DNA of 64,000 nucleotides, from positions 49,147 to 113,146 of the forward strand of contig JAHDBM010000004.1 in assembly GCA_020630395.1 (NCBI GenBank), read 5' to 3'. The stretch comes from Flavobacteriales bacterium. Lineage in GTDB: Bacteria; Bacteroidota; Bacteroidia; Flavobacteriales_D; CAJJDF01. This document shows, piece by piece, positions 44,465-53,540 of the stretch. The position numbers were made by a program, and so were the translations under genes. The notes under the pieces are model-generated. The model saw only the letters and a list, made by a program, of their open reading frames with translations, had not been told where the DNA came from and made no database searches. Position 1 is the first letter of the stretch, and each line of letters starts with the position of its first letter.

Positions 44465-45654
44465 TCTATTTGTTTATAAACCTCATCAAAAACACCTCTA
44501 ATAGTCTCACAAGCTTCTTTAATCTCATCAAATGTAATGGTTAAAGGTGGGGCTAATCTAAAACTTGCTGGGCAGGATAAAAACCAAAAAGTAATTACTC
44601 CTTTTTCTAAACATTTACTAACCACTTGTTGGGTTATTTCTTGAGAAGGTAAGTCAATGGCTAGCATTAATCCTATTTGCCTAATTTCGTTTACTAAAGG
44701 ATGGGTTAATAGTTCTTTAACAAGTTGTCCTTTTGCTTCAACATCATCTAGTAAACCATTATTAATTACATCAATATTAGCAATTGCAGCTGCACAAGAA
44801 ACTGGATGTCCACCAAAAGTTGTAATATGCCCTAGCATTGGGTTATGAGTTAACGTATGCATAATTTCTTTAGAGGAAATAAAACCACCCATTGGCATCC
44901 CGCCTCCCATAGCTTTAGCAATACACAAAATATCAGGCGTTATATCAAATTGTTCAAAAGCGAAAAAAGTTCCCGTTCTTCCGAATCCAGCTTGTATTTC
45001 ATCTAAAATTAATAGTGCACCAGTTTCGTTACATTTTTCTCTTAGGGCGATCATGTAGTCTTTAGCTGGAATTCTAACTCCAGCATCACCTTGTATAGTT
45101 TCTACAATTACAGCAGCAGTATTATTAGAGATGTTGTCAAGATCATTTGGGTCATTGTAAGTAATAAAGTTTACTTCATCTAATAAAGGATAAAATGCAC
45201 TTCTTTTTGTCTCATTTCCAGTAACACTAAGTGCGCCATGAGTGCTACCATGATAACTTTTATGAAAAGAGATAATTTCTTTTCTGCCGGTATATCGTTT
45301 GGCAAGTTTTAATGCTCCTTCTACTGCTTCTGCGCCAGAATTAACAAAATAGGAACAGGTTAAATTACTAGGAAGTAAACGACATAATTTTTCAGCAAGT
45401 ATAGTTTGAGGCTCTTGAATAAACTCCCCATAAGGCATTACATGAAGATATTTGTTAAGTTGTTGGTGAATCGCTTCAATAACGGATGGGTGTCTATGAC
45501 CAACATTTGTAACAGCCAGTCCAGAGACTAAATCAAAATAGGATTTGCCATTAGCATCATATAAGTACACACCTTCTGCTGATGCAATTTCAAGAGCAAT
45601 AGGATGTTGGGTGGTTTGAGCTTGATACTCAAAAAAGAGATCATGATTATCCAT
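44461..45654 (-). CDS. Class III PLP-dependent aminotransferase
   Basis: 397 residues, acetylornithine/ornithine aminotransferase-like (often annotated aspartate aminotransferase family protein). PLP features: NSGAEAVEGALKLAKRYTGR, ILDEIQAGFGRTG with the PLP-pyridine Asp, and the Schiff-base Lys in CIAKAMGGGMPMG. The pattern LVSGLAVTNVGHRHPSV is usual at the N-terminus. The substrate cannot be read off; no arginine or lysine pathway genes are adjacent. Divergent from the M23 gene. Confidence 0.92.
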   Translation of the reverse strand: MDNHDLFFEYQAQTTQHPIALEIASAEGVYLYDANGKSYFDLVSGLAVTNVGHRHPSVIEAIHQQLNKYLHVMPYGEFIQEPQTILAEKLCRLLPSNLTCSYFVNSGAEAVEGALKLAKRYTGRKEIISFHKSYHGSTHGALSVTGNETKRSAFYPLLDEVNFITYNDPNDLDNISNNTAAVIVETIQGDAGVRIPAKDYMIALREKCNETGALLILDEIQAGFGRTGTFFAFEQFDITPDILCIAKAMGGGMPMGGFISSKEIMHTLTHNPMLGHITTFGGHPVSCAAAIANIDVINNGLLDDVEAKGQLVKELLTHPLVNEIRQIGLMLAIDLPSQEITQQVVSKCLEKGVITFWFLSCPASFRLAPPLTITFDEIKEACETIRGVFDEVYKQID

Positions 45655-45795
45655 ACGTATAAAATTGATTAATTAACAATATGATACTTAATTTTATTCA
45701 TAGCAGTTGGTGTTTTTCAATTATTTTTTGCCTATCATGGGCATTTCATAATGATAATTTACAGTTACTTTTTTCGTTTTTAGCATTAAGCAGTT

Positions 45796-46377
45796 ATGAA
45801 ACAGATAAAAATAGGCTTTATTTTTTTATTAGTAGGGTGTAATGTTATAATAGATAATGAAAATATACCTTCATCAAATGCTACTACATTAATCGCATTA
45901 AAAGATAAAGCACCCTTAACAAATGGATTTGATTTTCCAGTAGGTATACCAAATGCAAATGGATACTACAAAGCACTTGATTTTGGAGAACAGTCGCATT
46001 TAGGTGAAGATTGGAATGGAGTAGGTGGAGGCAATACTGATCTTGGAGATACAGTATATTGTGTTGCTAATGGGTACGTATTTTTTGCTAAAGATGTAAA
46101 AGGAGGGTGGGGAAACGTAATTAGAATAATTCATGCAGTTGACACCAATTCTTATATAGAATCTTTATACGCTCATCTTGATACAGTATTTATAAAACCT
46201 GGAGTTAGTATTAAAAAAGGGACTTCTATTGGTACAATAGGTACTGCTCATGGGAAATATTTAGCACATTTACATTTTGAACTAAGAGATTCAATTAATA
46301 TGCCAATTGGAGGTGGATATGATGAGTTAAATATTGGATATTTAAATCCTACTACATTTATAGAAGCGAATAGATGA
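45796..46377 (+). CDS. M23-family peptidase, lipoprotein
   Basis: 193 residues; N-terminal hydrophobic signal with a possible lipidated Cys at about 15 (IFLLVGC-like). LytM/M23 zinc endopeptidase domain: HxxxD site in SHLGEDWNG, HLDTVFIKPGVSIKKG, and HLHFELRD. All metal ligands are present, so it is probably active on peptidoglycan crosslinks or a protein. Single domain, no LysM or coiled coil. Confidence 0.87.
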   Translation: MKQIKIGFIFLLVGCNVIIDNENIPSSNATTLIALKDKAPLTNGFDFPVGIPNANGYYKALDFGEQSHLGEDWNGVGGGNTDLGDTVYCVANGYVFFAKDVKGGWGNVIRIIHAVDTNSYIESLYAHLDTVFIKPGVSIKKGTSIGTIGTAHGKYLAHLHFELRDSINMPIGGGYDELNIGYLNPTTFIEANR

Positions 46378-46397
46378 TATATTAACTTTTTTAAACG

Positions 46398-47219
46398 TTA
46401 TTTCATGTCTAACGCTTTTAATCTGTTATTTACTTGTTTAGTAAGACTCTTAACACCTTCATTTTGTTGAAAAGATATAGGTAGTTTATTAATAGCATCT
46501 TTACATAGAATGAGGTTTCTCTTTTCGTATTTCGTATTTTGTTGTAGTTTATAAATTATTGCTTTTTCAAAAAGCCAAAATTCTTTTCGTTCTAATTTTG
46601 TAAGTATGTTATCGGCAACATTTAAAGCACGACCATATTTTTTTTGATTTTTTGCTAAATTGAATTCATAATCATCAAAAACAATTAAGTGTCCTAAAAT
46701 AATTCTGCCAGTATCTAATATTGAAAAGGCACTATCAATCCAATCGGGTGTAGCAATGTGGTGCAGATCTATTAAGTGATATATATCAATGGGTCTTATA
46801 TTTAACCTAAGGGATAAAACTTTTTTAAGATCGGATATGGCAGATTTAAATTCTCGTTTTTTTTCATGCGTTTTTGATCGTATTCGATATAAATCAGAAC
46901 TATTAGGGTAATCTTTTATTAGTTCTTCGCATAATTTTGAAGCTATTATTACAGAATCTTGGTCAAGAAAAATTTCTGCTTGAATTAATCTAGTTTCAAT
47001 ATTAGAATTTAATTTTTTTGCTTTTTCTACATCATCTTGAGCTTGCTCAAATTTTTTATGTAACCTATAAAATTTTGCTCTTGAAAGATAAAGTTCAGCA
47101 CTGTCAGGATGTTTCAATATTTTATTAGTTACATGCTGTATTAATTCATCTAAATCTCCATGAGAAAATGTACCAAACGAAATTAGGACAATTGTAAAAA
47201 AAATATTAATTTTTAGCAT
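46398..47219 (-). CDS. Secreted TPR-repeat protein
   Basis: 273 residues with a signal sequence (about residues 1-20). Tetratricopeptide repeats span about residues 25-135 (for example PDSAELYLSRAKFYRLHKKFEQAQDDVEKAKKL region, one motif of 34), then a less regular helical part to the end. Protein-protein interaction role inferred; partner unknown. Divergent from the phosphatase gene at 47273. Confidence 0.75.
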   Translation of the reverse strand: MLKINIFFTIVLISFGTFSHGDLDELIQHVTNKILKHPDSAELYLSRAKFYRLHKKFEQAQDDVEKAKKLNSNIETRLIQAEIFLDQDSVIIASKLCEELIKDYPNSSDLYRIRSKTHEKKREFKSAISDLKKVLSLRLNIRPIDIYHLIDLHHIATPDWIDSAFSILDTGRIILGHLIVFDDYEFNLAKNQKKYGRALNVADNILTKLERKEFWLFEKAIIYKLQQNTKYEKRNLILCKDAINKLPISFQQNEGVKSLTKQVNNRLKALDMK

Positions 47220-47272
47220 AGTATTGTGATGTTTAAGACTATATTTACTATATTATTTTAAATATTACTCCT

Positions 47273-50032
47273 ATGAAGACAAATTTACTACTTATTTTAT
47301 TATCATTTTTTTGTGTTAACTTTTTAATAAGTCAAACCACTGTAATACCATTTGGAGGTACTTGGAAATATAAAGATGATGGTTCTGACCAAGGAACTGC
47401 ATGGCAAGCTCCTGGTTTTAATGATGCAACATGGTCGTCTGGTTCTGCTCAATTAGGGTTTGGAGATTCTGATGAAGCTACAGTTGTTACTGGAGGTTTT
47501 GTAACTTATTATTTTAGAACATCATTTAATTTAACTAGCACATCTGGTATTGGAGGTCTAGACTTAGATCTGTTGTATGATGATGCTGCAATTATATACC
47601 TTAACGGAACAGAAGTTGAAAGAGTCAATATGCCCTCTGGTACTGTAAATTATCTTACTTCAGCCTCTGGTAATTTAGGAGATAATTTGACATATAATTC
47701 TACTTCAATTTCGCCTAGTTTATTAGTGACTGGAAATAATGTAGTAGCTGTAGAAATTCACAATAATGGAGCAGGTAGTAGTGATATTTCGTTTGATTTA
47801 AAATTACAAACTACAGGGGTTCCCCCACCTTCAACTAATTTGGTAGATTATGGAGATGGCTGGAAATATAAAGATGATGGATCTAACCAAGGAACAGCAT
47901 GGGTAGGTACTTCTTTTAATGATGCTTCATGGTCTTCGGGAAATGCTCAATTAGGCTTTGGTGATAGTGATGAAGCTACAGTAGTAACAGGTGGTCATAT
48001 TACCTATTATTTCAGAAGAACAATTAATGTAGCTTCATTAGCGGGTATCAATAGTTTGGATATTGATTTTTTACATGATGATGGAGGTGTAATATATATA
48101 AATGGAGTTGAAGTTATGCGAGAAAATATGCCCTCAGGTACCATCACACACACAACAACTGCAAATGGTAGCTCTGGAGATAATAATGTAGTTTCACAAA
48201 ATGTACCTGCAACAGGATTAGTTGTTGGTAATAATGTTATTGCTGTTGAGGTTCACAACAGTAGTGCAGGTAGTAGCGATATATCATTTGATTTAGAGAT
48301 AAAACCAAATTCCTCTGTTGCTCCTCCAGCTAGTTTAGAAAGAGGGCCTTATTTGCAGATGGGTACACCTAACTCTATGATTGTTAAATGGAGAACAGAT
48401 AATAATAAAACAGGTAGAGTAATATACGGGACAACTTGGAATAGTCTAAACTTAGTTGCGAATGAAGTAGCTAATACTACTGATCATGAAGTTCAGCTTA
48501 CTGGTTTATTGCCTTACACTAAATATTATTATGCCATAGGTTCGCAAACAGATACGTTATTTGGTTATGGGGATTCAACTAATTACTTCTACACTTCTCC
48601 ACCAGTTGGAGATAAGTCTAAAAAGAGAATTTGGGTGTTAGGTGATGCAGGTACGGCTAATAGTAACCAAAGAAATGTAAGAGATGCATACTATAATCAC
48701 CATAATAATTATACTGATTTGATATTACAGTTAGGAGATAATGCATATTCAGATGGAACAGATAGTGAATATCAAGATGCTATGTTCGAAAACATGTATG
48801 AGGATATTTTAAGAAAAACTGTTGTGTGGTCTACCATTGGAAATCACGACTCTAGAAGCACAAATATTACTAGTGGAACAGGTGTTTATTTCGATATATA
48901 TACTTTTCCAAAAAATGCCGAAGCAGGAGGTGTAGCCTCTGGAGTTGAGAATTACTATTCTTTTGATTATGGAAATATTCATTTTATGGTATTAAGTTCT
49001 GAAGAGTATAATTTAGATTCTACAGATGCTATGTTAATATGGGCAAAACAAGATATACAAAATACGACCCAAGATTGGATAGTTGGTTTATGGCATCACC
49101 CTCCTTATTCTAAGGGATCTCATGATTCTGATGGTTCTGGAACAGAAACAGATATGAGAGAACAAGCGTTACCAATATTAGAGAAATACGGATTAGATCT
49201 TGTGCTTAATGGTCATAGTCACTCTTACGAAAGATCAATGTTAATTAATGGGCATTATGATGTTTCATCTACCTTAACTCCATCAATGATATTAGATAAT
49301 ACATCTGGAAAACACAGTGTAGATTGTGCATATCAAAAAACTACTACCGGTCCAGATGCTGGAAAAGGAGCTGTATATATAGTGACAGGATCAGCTGGAA
49401 AGAAATCGTCTGGTAGTTTAGATCATGCTGCAATGTATTACAGTGTATCTGAATTAGGTTCTACTTTTATAGAAGTAGAAGGTAATAGAATGGATATTAA
49501 GTTTATAGATGATAATGGTAATGTAGATGATGAATTATCTATAATGAAAGATGTTCCTAAAGTTGTAGATACAGTAGTTCCTGCTGGATCAGTTATTAAT
49601 TTAGATGCAAGTTGGGAGGGTGGTAATTATAATTGGTCTGTAGGAGGTAGTACAACTAAAACATTAGCTTATACAGCTCCAAGTACCAATACTACTATAA
49701 CGGTTACTGATGGTTATGGATGTTTAACGGATACATTTAATATTATGATTAATGGATCTGTTGGTTTAGAGAGTTTAACTAAAGAAAATACAATTAAGGT
49801 TTTTCCTAACCCAGCAAGCGTTAACGATCAAATAGTAGTGACTTATGATCAAACCCTTACAATTGAAGATTCATTTTTAGTAAATGCACTTGGTCAAACA
49901 GTTAATGTAAACATTAAGAATAATGGTAGTGGTCAATTAAGTTTCTCTACTTCAACTTTATCAAAAGGGACTTACAATGTATTTGTATTAGCTGATGGGA
50001 AAACGTATAAAGAATCGTTAGTGATTAAATAA
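47273..50032 (+). CDS. Purple-acid-phosphatase-like secreted protein with T9SS sorting domain
   Basis: 919 residues. Order: signal peptide (1-21), two near-identical 150-residue beta modules (about 22-180 and 190-345), a fibronectin-like domain (about 350-435), a calcineurin-like metallophosphoesterase (about 440-720), a linker, and a T9SS sorting domain (about 840-919). Metal-site motifs: WVLGDAG, LQLGDNAYSD, TIGNHDSR, GLWHHPPYSKG, NGHSHSYER. The sorting domain starts IKVFPNPAS and ends ESLVIK, so it should leave through SprA. A role in releasing phosphate from organic phosphates is inferred. Followed by a terminator. Confidence 0.9.
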   Translation: MKTNLLLILLSFFCVNFLISQTTVIPFGGTWKYKDDGSDQGTAWQAPGFNDATWSSGSAQLGFGDSDEATVVTGGFVTYYFRTSFNLTSTSGIGGLDLDLLYDDAAIIYLNGTEVERVNMPSGTVNYLTSASGNLGDNLTYNSTSISPSLLVTGNNVVAVEIHNNGAGSSDISFDLKLQTTGVPPPSTNLVDYGDGWKYKDDGSNQGTAWVGTSFNDASWSSGNAQLGFGDSDEATVVTGGHITYYFRRTINVASLAGINSLDIDFLHDDGGVIYINGVEVMRENMPSGTITHTTTANGSSGDNNVVSQNVPATGLVVGNNVIAVEVHNSSAGSSDISFDLEIKPNSSVAPPASLERGPYLQMGTPNSMIVKWRTDNNKTGRVIYGTTWNSLNLVANEVANTTDHEVQLTGLLPYTKYYYAIGSQTDTLFGYGDSTNYFYTSPPVGDKSKKRIWVLGDAGTANSNQRNVRDAYYNHHNNYTDLILQLGDNAYSDGTDSEYQDAMFENMYEDILRKTVVWSTIGNHDSRSTNITSGTGVYFDIYTFPKNAEAGGVASGVENYYSFDYGNIHFMVLSSEEYNLDSTDAMLIWAKQDIQNTTQDWIVGLWHHPPYSKGSHDSDGSGTETDMREQALPILEKYGLDLVLNGHSHSYERSMLINGHYDVSSTLTPSMILDNTSGKHSVDCAYQKTTTGPDAGKGAVYIVTGSAGKKSSGSLDHAAMYYSVSELGSTFIEVEGNRMDIKFIDDNGNVDDELSIMKDVPKVVDTVVPAGSVINLDASWEGGNYNWSVGGSTTKTLAYTAPSTNTTITVTDGYGCLTDTFNIMINGSVGLESLTKENTIKVFPNPASVNDQIVVTYDQTLTIEDSFLVNALGQTVNVNIKNNGSGQLSFSTSTLSKGTYNVFVLADGKTYKESLVIK

Positions 50033-50054
50033 ACAAATATATTATACACGTTTT

Positions 50055-50087
50055 AATGCGCTATTCATACGAATAGCGCATTTTTTA
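50055..50087 (+). terminator. Rho-independent terminator after the phosphatase gene
   Basis: Perfect 12-bp stem (aatgcgctattc / gaatagcgcatt) with a 4-base loop and a T run, starting 22 bp after the stop codon. Confidence 0.93.
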
Positions 50088-50122
50088 TTATATTCAAATT
50101 CAACTGTATAAAATAATACCAA

Positions 50123-52021
50123 ATGATTAAACAAATCACTTCTTTTGAAGAATATAAAGAGGCTTATAAACAAAGTATTCAGAATCCAGAACAATTCTGG
50201 GGAGATATTGCTGATAGCTTCACTTGGAAAAAGAAATGGGATAATGTATTGAGTTGGGATTTTGAAAAACCAGAAGTTAAATGGTTTGATGGTGCCCAGT
50301 TAAACATAACAGAAAATTGTTTAGATAGGCATTTAGCAGAAAGAGGAGATAAAACAGCTATTATATGGGAACCTAATGATCCAAAAGATGATGTTATAAA
50401 GTTAACCTATAAAGAACTACACCAAAAAGTATGTTCTTTTGCTAACATGTTAAAGAATAATGGAGCAAAAAAAGGGGATAGAATATGTATATATCTTCCA
50501 ATGGTTCCTGAATTAGCGATAGCAGCTTTAGCTTGTGCTAGAATTGGAGCAGTGCATTCAATTGTTTTTGCTGGTTTTTCAGCTTCAGCATTATCGAGTA
50601 GAATTAATGATGCAACTTGTAATCTAGTTATTACTTCTGATGGAAGTTATAGAGGAACAAAAACATTGGATTTAAAATCGATAGTGGATGAAGCATTAGA
50701 AAGTTGTTCAACTATAGAAAAATCGTTAGTGTTGAAATATACAAATGGAGCAGTAACCATGAAACCAAATAGAGATGTTTGGATTCATGAAGAGCTTACT
50801 AAAGTAGATAATAATTGTCCTGCTGAGGTTATGAATGCAGAGGATATGTTATTCATTTTATATACATCTGGTTCAACAGGTAAACCAAAAGGGATGGTGC
50901 ATACATGTGCTGGCTATATGGTATATAGCACATTTACATTTAAAAATGTGTTTCAATACGAAGAGGAAGATGTATATTGGTGTACGGCCGATATAGGTTG
51001 GATTACGGGTCATTCATACATTATGTATGGACCATTAGCTAACGGAGCTACAACACTTATGTTCGAAGGGGTGCCAACATACCCTGATGGTGGTAGATTT
51101 TGGGAAGTAGTAGCAAAACACAAAGTAAATCAGTTTTATACTGCACCAACTGCTATTAGAGCTTTAGAGAAACAACCAATTGAAATGGTGGAAAAACATG
51201 ATTTATCATCTTTAAAAGTATTGGGAAGTGTTGGTGAACCAATTAATGCAGAAGCATGGCATTGGTATGATGATCATATTGGTAAAAATAATGCGCCAAT
51301 TGTAGATACTTGGTGGCAAACAGAAACAGGAGGGATAATGATCTCTTCATTAGGGGGAGTTACTCCTCAGCAGCCTACATTTGCGACTTTACCTTTACCA
51401 GGTATTCAACCTGTTTTAATGGATGCTGAAGGCAAAGAGATAAAATCTCAAGAAGCAGAAGGTAGATTAGCAATTAAATTTCCTTGGCCATCAATGGCGA
51501 GAACTATTTATGGAGATCATAAACGATATAAAGAGACGTATTTTTCAGCTTATGCTAATAAATATTTTACCGGAGATGGTGCATTAAGAGATGCTAACGG
51601 AAATTATAGAATTACCGGAAGAGTAGATGATGTAATCATTGTATCTGGACACAACTTGGGTACAGCACCTATAGAAGATGTCATTAATGAACATGATGAT
51701 GTGGTAGAATCTGCAATAGTTGGTTTTCCTCATGATATCAAGGGAAGTGCTTTATACGCTTATGTAATTTTACATGATAATGTAGAAGGTAATGATGAAT
51801 TAAGAAAAGAAATTAATAATCAAATCTCTCAAGCGATAGGTCCTATTGCTAAACTTGATAAAGTTCAGTTTGTTTCTGGATTACCTAAAACAAGGTCGGG
51901 TAAAATTATGAGAAGAATATTGCGTAAAGTAGCTGCAAATGAGTTTGATAATTTAGGTGATATTTCAACATTATTAAATCCTGAAGTTGTAGAAGAGATA
52001 ATAGGAGGAGTTTTGGTATAA
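50123..52021 (+). CDS. acs: Acetate--CoA ligase (acetyl-CoA synthetase)
   Basis: 632 residues, typical Acs length. Converts acetate, ATP and CoA to acetyl-CoA through acetyl-AMP. Motifs: YTSGSTGKPKGMVHT (A3), DIGWITGHSYIMYGPL, TWWQTETGG, YFTGDGALRDANGNYRITGRVDDVI, and the C-terminal catalytic Lys in PKTRSGKIMRRILRK, the site of acetylation control in relatives. Starts just after a terminator; a tRNA gene follows. Confidence 0.96.
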   Translation: MIKQITSFEEYKEAYKQSIQNPEQFWGDIADSFTWKKKWDNVLSWDFEKPEVKWFDGAQLNITENCLDRHLAERGDKTAIIWEPNDPKDDVIKLTYKELHQKVCSFANMLKNNGAKKGDRICIYLPMVPELAIAALACARIGAVHSIVFAGFSASALSSRINDATCNLVITSDGSYRGTKTLDLKSIVDEALESCSTIEKSLVLKYTNGAVTMKPNRDVWIHEELTKVDNNCPAEVMNAEDMLFILYTSGSTGKPKGMVHTCAGYMVYSTFTFKNVFQYEEEDVYWCTADIGWITGHSYIMYGPLANGATTLMFEGVPTYPDGGRFWEVVAKHKVNQFYTAPTAIRALEKQPIEMVEKHDLSSLKVLGSVGEPINAEAWHWYDDHIGKNNAPIVDTWWQTETGGIMISSLGGVTPQQPTFATLPLPGIQPVLMDAEGKEIKSQEAEGRLAIKFPWPSMARTIYGDHKRYKETYFSAYANKYFTGDGALRDANGNYRITGRVDDVIIVSGHNLGTAPIEDVINEHDDVVESAIVGFPHDIKGSALYAYVILHDNVEGNDELRKEINNQISQAIGPIAKLDKVQFVSGLPKTRSGKIMRRILRKVAANEFDNLGDISTLLNPEVVEEIIGGVLV

Positions 52022-52028
52022 TAATTTT

Positions 52029-52057
52029 TTGCAGTTAAATAAAAACATTTATATTTG
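52029..52057 (+). promoter_or_regulatory. Promoter of tRNA-Phe
   Basis: TTG at 52029-52031, 18 bases, then TATATTTG at 52050-52057: a full Bacteroidota-type promoter 16 bases ahead of the tRNA 5' end. The best promoter in the window. Confidence 0.8.
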
Positions 52058-52072
52058 CAACCACTTAAGGCT

Positions 52073-52148
52073 GGTGCCTTAGCTCAGTTGGTAGAGCAAA
52101 GGACTGAAAATCCTTGTGTCCCTGGTTCGATTCCTGGAGGCACCACCA
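52073..52148 (+). tRNA. tRNA-Phe (GAA)
   Basis: 76 bases including an encoded CCA. All arms fold: acceptor GGTGCCT/AGGCACC, D stem GCTC/GAGC, anticodon stem AAGGA/TCCTT with loop CTGAAAA (anticodon GAA at 52106-52108), T arm CCTGG/CCTGG-type pairing around TTCGATT, discriminator A. A terminator hairpin follows at once. Confidence 0.98.
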
Positions 52149-52153
52149 GTAAA

Positions 52154-52192
52154 ACAAAGGCTTCTCATTTATGAGAAGCCTTTGTTGTTTTT
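52154..52192 (+). terminator. Rho-independent terminator after tRNA-Phe
   Basis: Perfect 15-bp stem (acaaaggcttctcat / atgagaagcctttgt) with a 2-base loop and a T-rich tail. It ends about 10 bases before the trmL ATG. Confidence 0.85.
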
Positions 52193-52202
52193 AATCAATA
52201 AT

Positions 52203-52658
52203 ATGGCGCTAAATATTGTTTTAATAGAACCCGAAATACCCAATAATACTGGTAATATTGGTAGGTTAAGCTTAGCTTCGGGTTCACGTTTACATTTGGT
52301 CAAACCGTTTGGTTTTGAGCTAACAGATGCTCGATTAAAAAGAGCTGGCTTAGATTATTGGAAACACCTAGAAGTAACCATTTACGAAAATGTAGAGGAT
52401 TTTTTTAAAATTCACCAAGATAAAGAAATGGCATTTTTATCTAGTCATGGAGAAAAGTCATATTTAGATATACCGTTTAAAGATGATTTTTTTTTAGTAT
52501 TTGGAAAAGAATCAGTTGGATTGTCAAAGGAGATTGTAAAAACTAACCCAAATCAATTATATAAAATACCACTGTTTAGCGAGCACATTAGGAGTTTAAA
52601 TATCTCTAATTCTGTAGGAATTGTGGTGTACGAAGGAATAAGACAATTGGAAGAATAG
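52203..52658 (+). CDS. trmL: tRNA (cytidine/uridine-34-2'-O)-methyltransferase TrmL
   Basis: 151 residues from ATG 52203 (MALNIVLIEPEIPNNTGNIG). A frame extending upstream to 52116 would run into the tRNA gene and is rejected. SPOUT methyltransferase: N-terminal EPEIPNNTGNIGRL, and the knot region LVFGKESVGLSKEI and IRSLNISNSVGIVVYEG. In E. coli TrmL methylates the wobble base of two leucine tRNAs; here its neighbour is tRNA-Phe. It starts right after the tRNA terminator and I see no separate promoter, so it probably depends on read-through. Confidence 0.94.
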   Translation: MALNIVLIEPEIPNNTGNIGRLSLASGSRLHLVKPFGFELTDARLKRAGLDYWKHLEVTIYENVEDFFKIHQDKEMAFLSSHGEKSYLDIPFKDDFFLVFGKESVGLSKEIVKTNPNQLYKIPLFSEHIRSLNISNSVGIVVYEGIRQLEE

Positions 52659-52684
52659 TTGTACTCATGTACAGGGGAAATATC

Positions 52685-52714
52685 TTGTATAACTAGAAAC
52701 AATAAATATATTTG
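52685..52714 (+). promoter_or_regulatory. Promoter of the DUF2064 gene
   Basis: TTG at 52685-52687, 19 bases, then TATATTTG at 52707-52714. The start codon is 46 bases downstream. Confidence 0.7.
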
Positions 52715-52760
52715 CAACCTAGTAAGGTTAGTTTTTAACTAACGACTACTGCAATATATA

Positions 52761-53450
52761 TTGAATTTAAGCAAAGACATAGCACTTTTGGTTTTCTCTA
52801 ATACTGTCATAAAAGATAGTAGAGAGAAAGAATTATCATCTAACTTAAGGGTAAATATGGCTGTTCATAAGCAGTTGTTTGCTAAAACAATTGCCACAGC
52901 TCGTAAGTCAAAACTCCCATATTTTGTTTTAACAAATCATAATCAAAAGGGAATAACGTTTGGTGAACGAATTAGTAATGCAATACAAGAGGTTTATGAT
53001 AAAGGTTATCAAAAAGTAATAGTAATAGGAGGAGATACTCCTGATCTTAATAATCACATTATTAGTGATGCACAATTACAACTTAAAAACCATACATTAG
53101 TATTTGGTCCATCAGTAGATGGAGGGGTGTTTTTGATTGGTATAGATCGAAATGTTTTTAATAAAGAAAAATTCCAAGAGTTAGACTGGAGAAAACAATC
53201 ACTTCAATATTCTATTCAACAGTTTTGTAATGAGATACAGCAAGATGTTGTTTGGTTAAACGAGTTACAAGATATTGACTCTAAACATGACCTGATTTAC
53301 TTTTTAAACATGACTAATCTTTCTTTTTTCAAGATTAGGTTGTTGTTACTTTTTAAGGAGATAAAAATATACAGTGTATTTCTAATACATTCTTATTCAA
53401 TTTTGAATGTTAGAATCCTCTTGTTAAGAGGACCACCTAGTAGTATCTAG
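52761..53450 (+). CDS. DUF2064 glycosyltransferase-like protein
   Basis: 229 residues from a TTG start. GT-A fold of the DUF2064 (TIGR04282-type) family. Visible: ALLVFSNT in place of the usual VFxKxPxxGxxKTRL start, VIVIGGDTPDLNNHII (nucleotide/Asp block), VFGPSVDGGVFLIG, and DIDSKHDL. The last 45 residues, from about 185, are a hydrophobic, basic tail unlike relatives. The function of the family is unknown; it resembles nucleotidyl- or glycosyl-transfer enzymes. Own promoter; a hairpin lies inside the 3' end. Confidence 0.75.
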   Translation: MNLSKDIALLVFSNTVIKDSREKELSSNLRVNMAVHKQLFAKTIATARKSKLPYFVLTNHNQKGITFGERISNAIQEVYDKGYQKVIVIGGDTPDLNNHIISDAQLQLKNHTLVFGPSVDGGVFLIGIDRNVFNKEKFQELDWRKQSLQYSIQQFCNEIQQDVVWLNELQDIDSKHDLIYFLNMTNLSFFKIRLLLLFKEIKIYSVFLIHSYSILNVRILLLRGPPSSI

Positions 53451-53480
53451 TCTAGATTTAAGGTTGATCTTATTTTTCTC

Positions 53481-53497
53481 GTGATTAAACTAATCAC
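53481..53497. promoter_or_regulatory. 7-bp palindrome upstream of susC
   Basis: gtgatta-aac-taatcac, 43 bp before the SusC start. It may be an operator or a small RNA hairpin; no T run follows, so it is not an obvious terminator. No clear TAnnTTTG box is seen in this gap. Confidence 0.3.
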
Positions 53498-53540
53498 TTC
53501 ACAGCCTCATTAAACAACAATAAATTTTTAACAATAAAGA

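Noticed and set aside
52116..52202. Upstream extension of trmL into the tRNA gene
   Set aside because: It would translate the tRNA-Phe 3' half and its terminator; the ATG at 52203 matches the conserved TrmL N-terminus.
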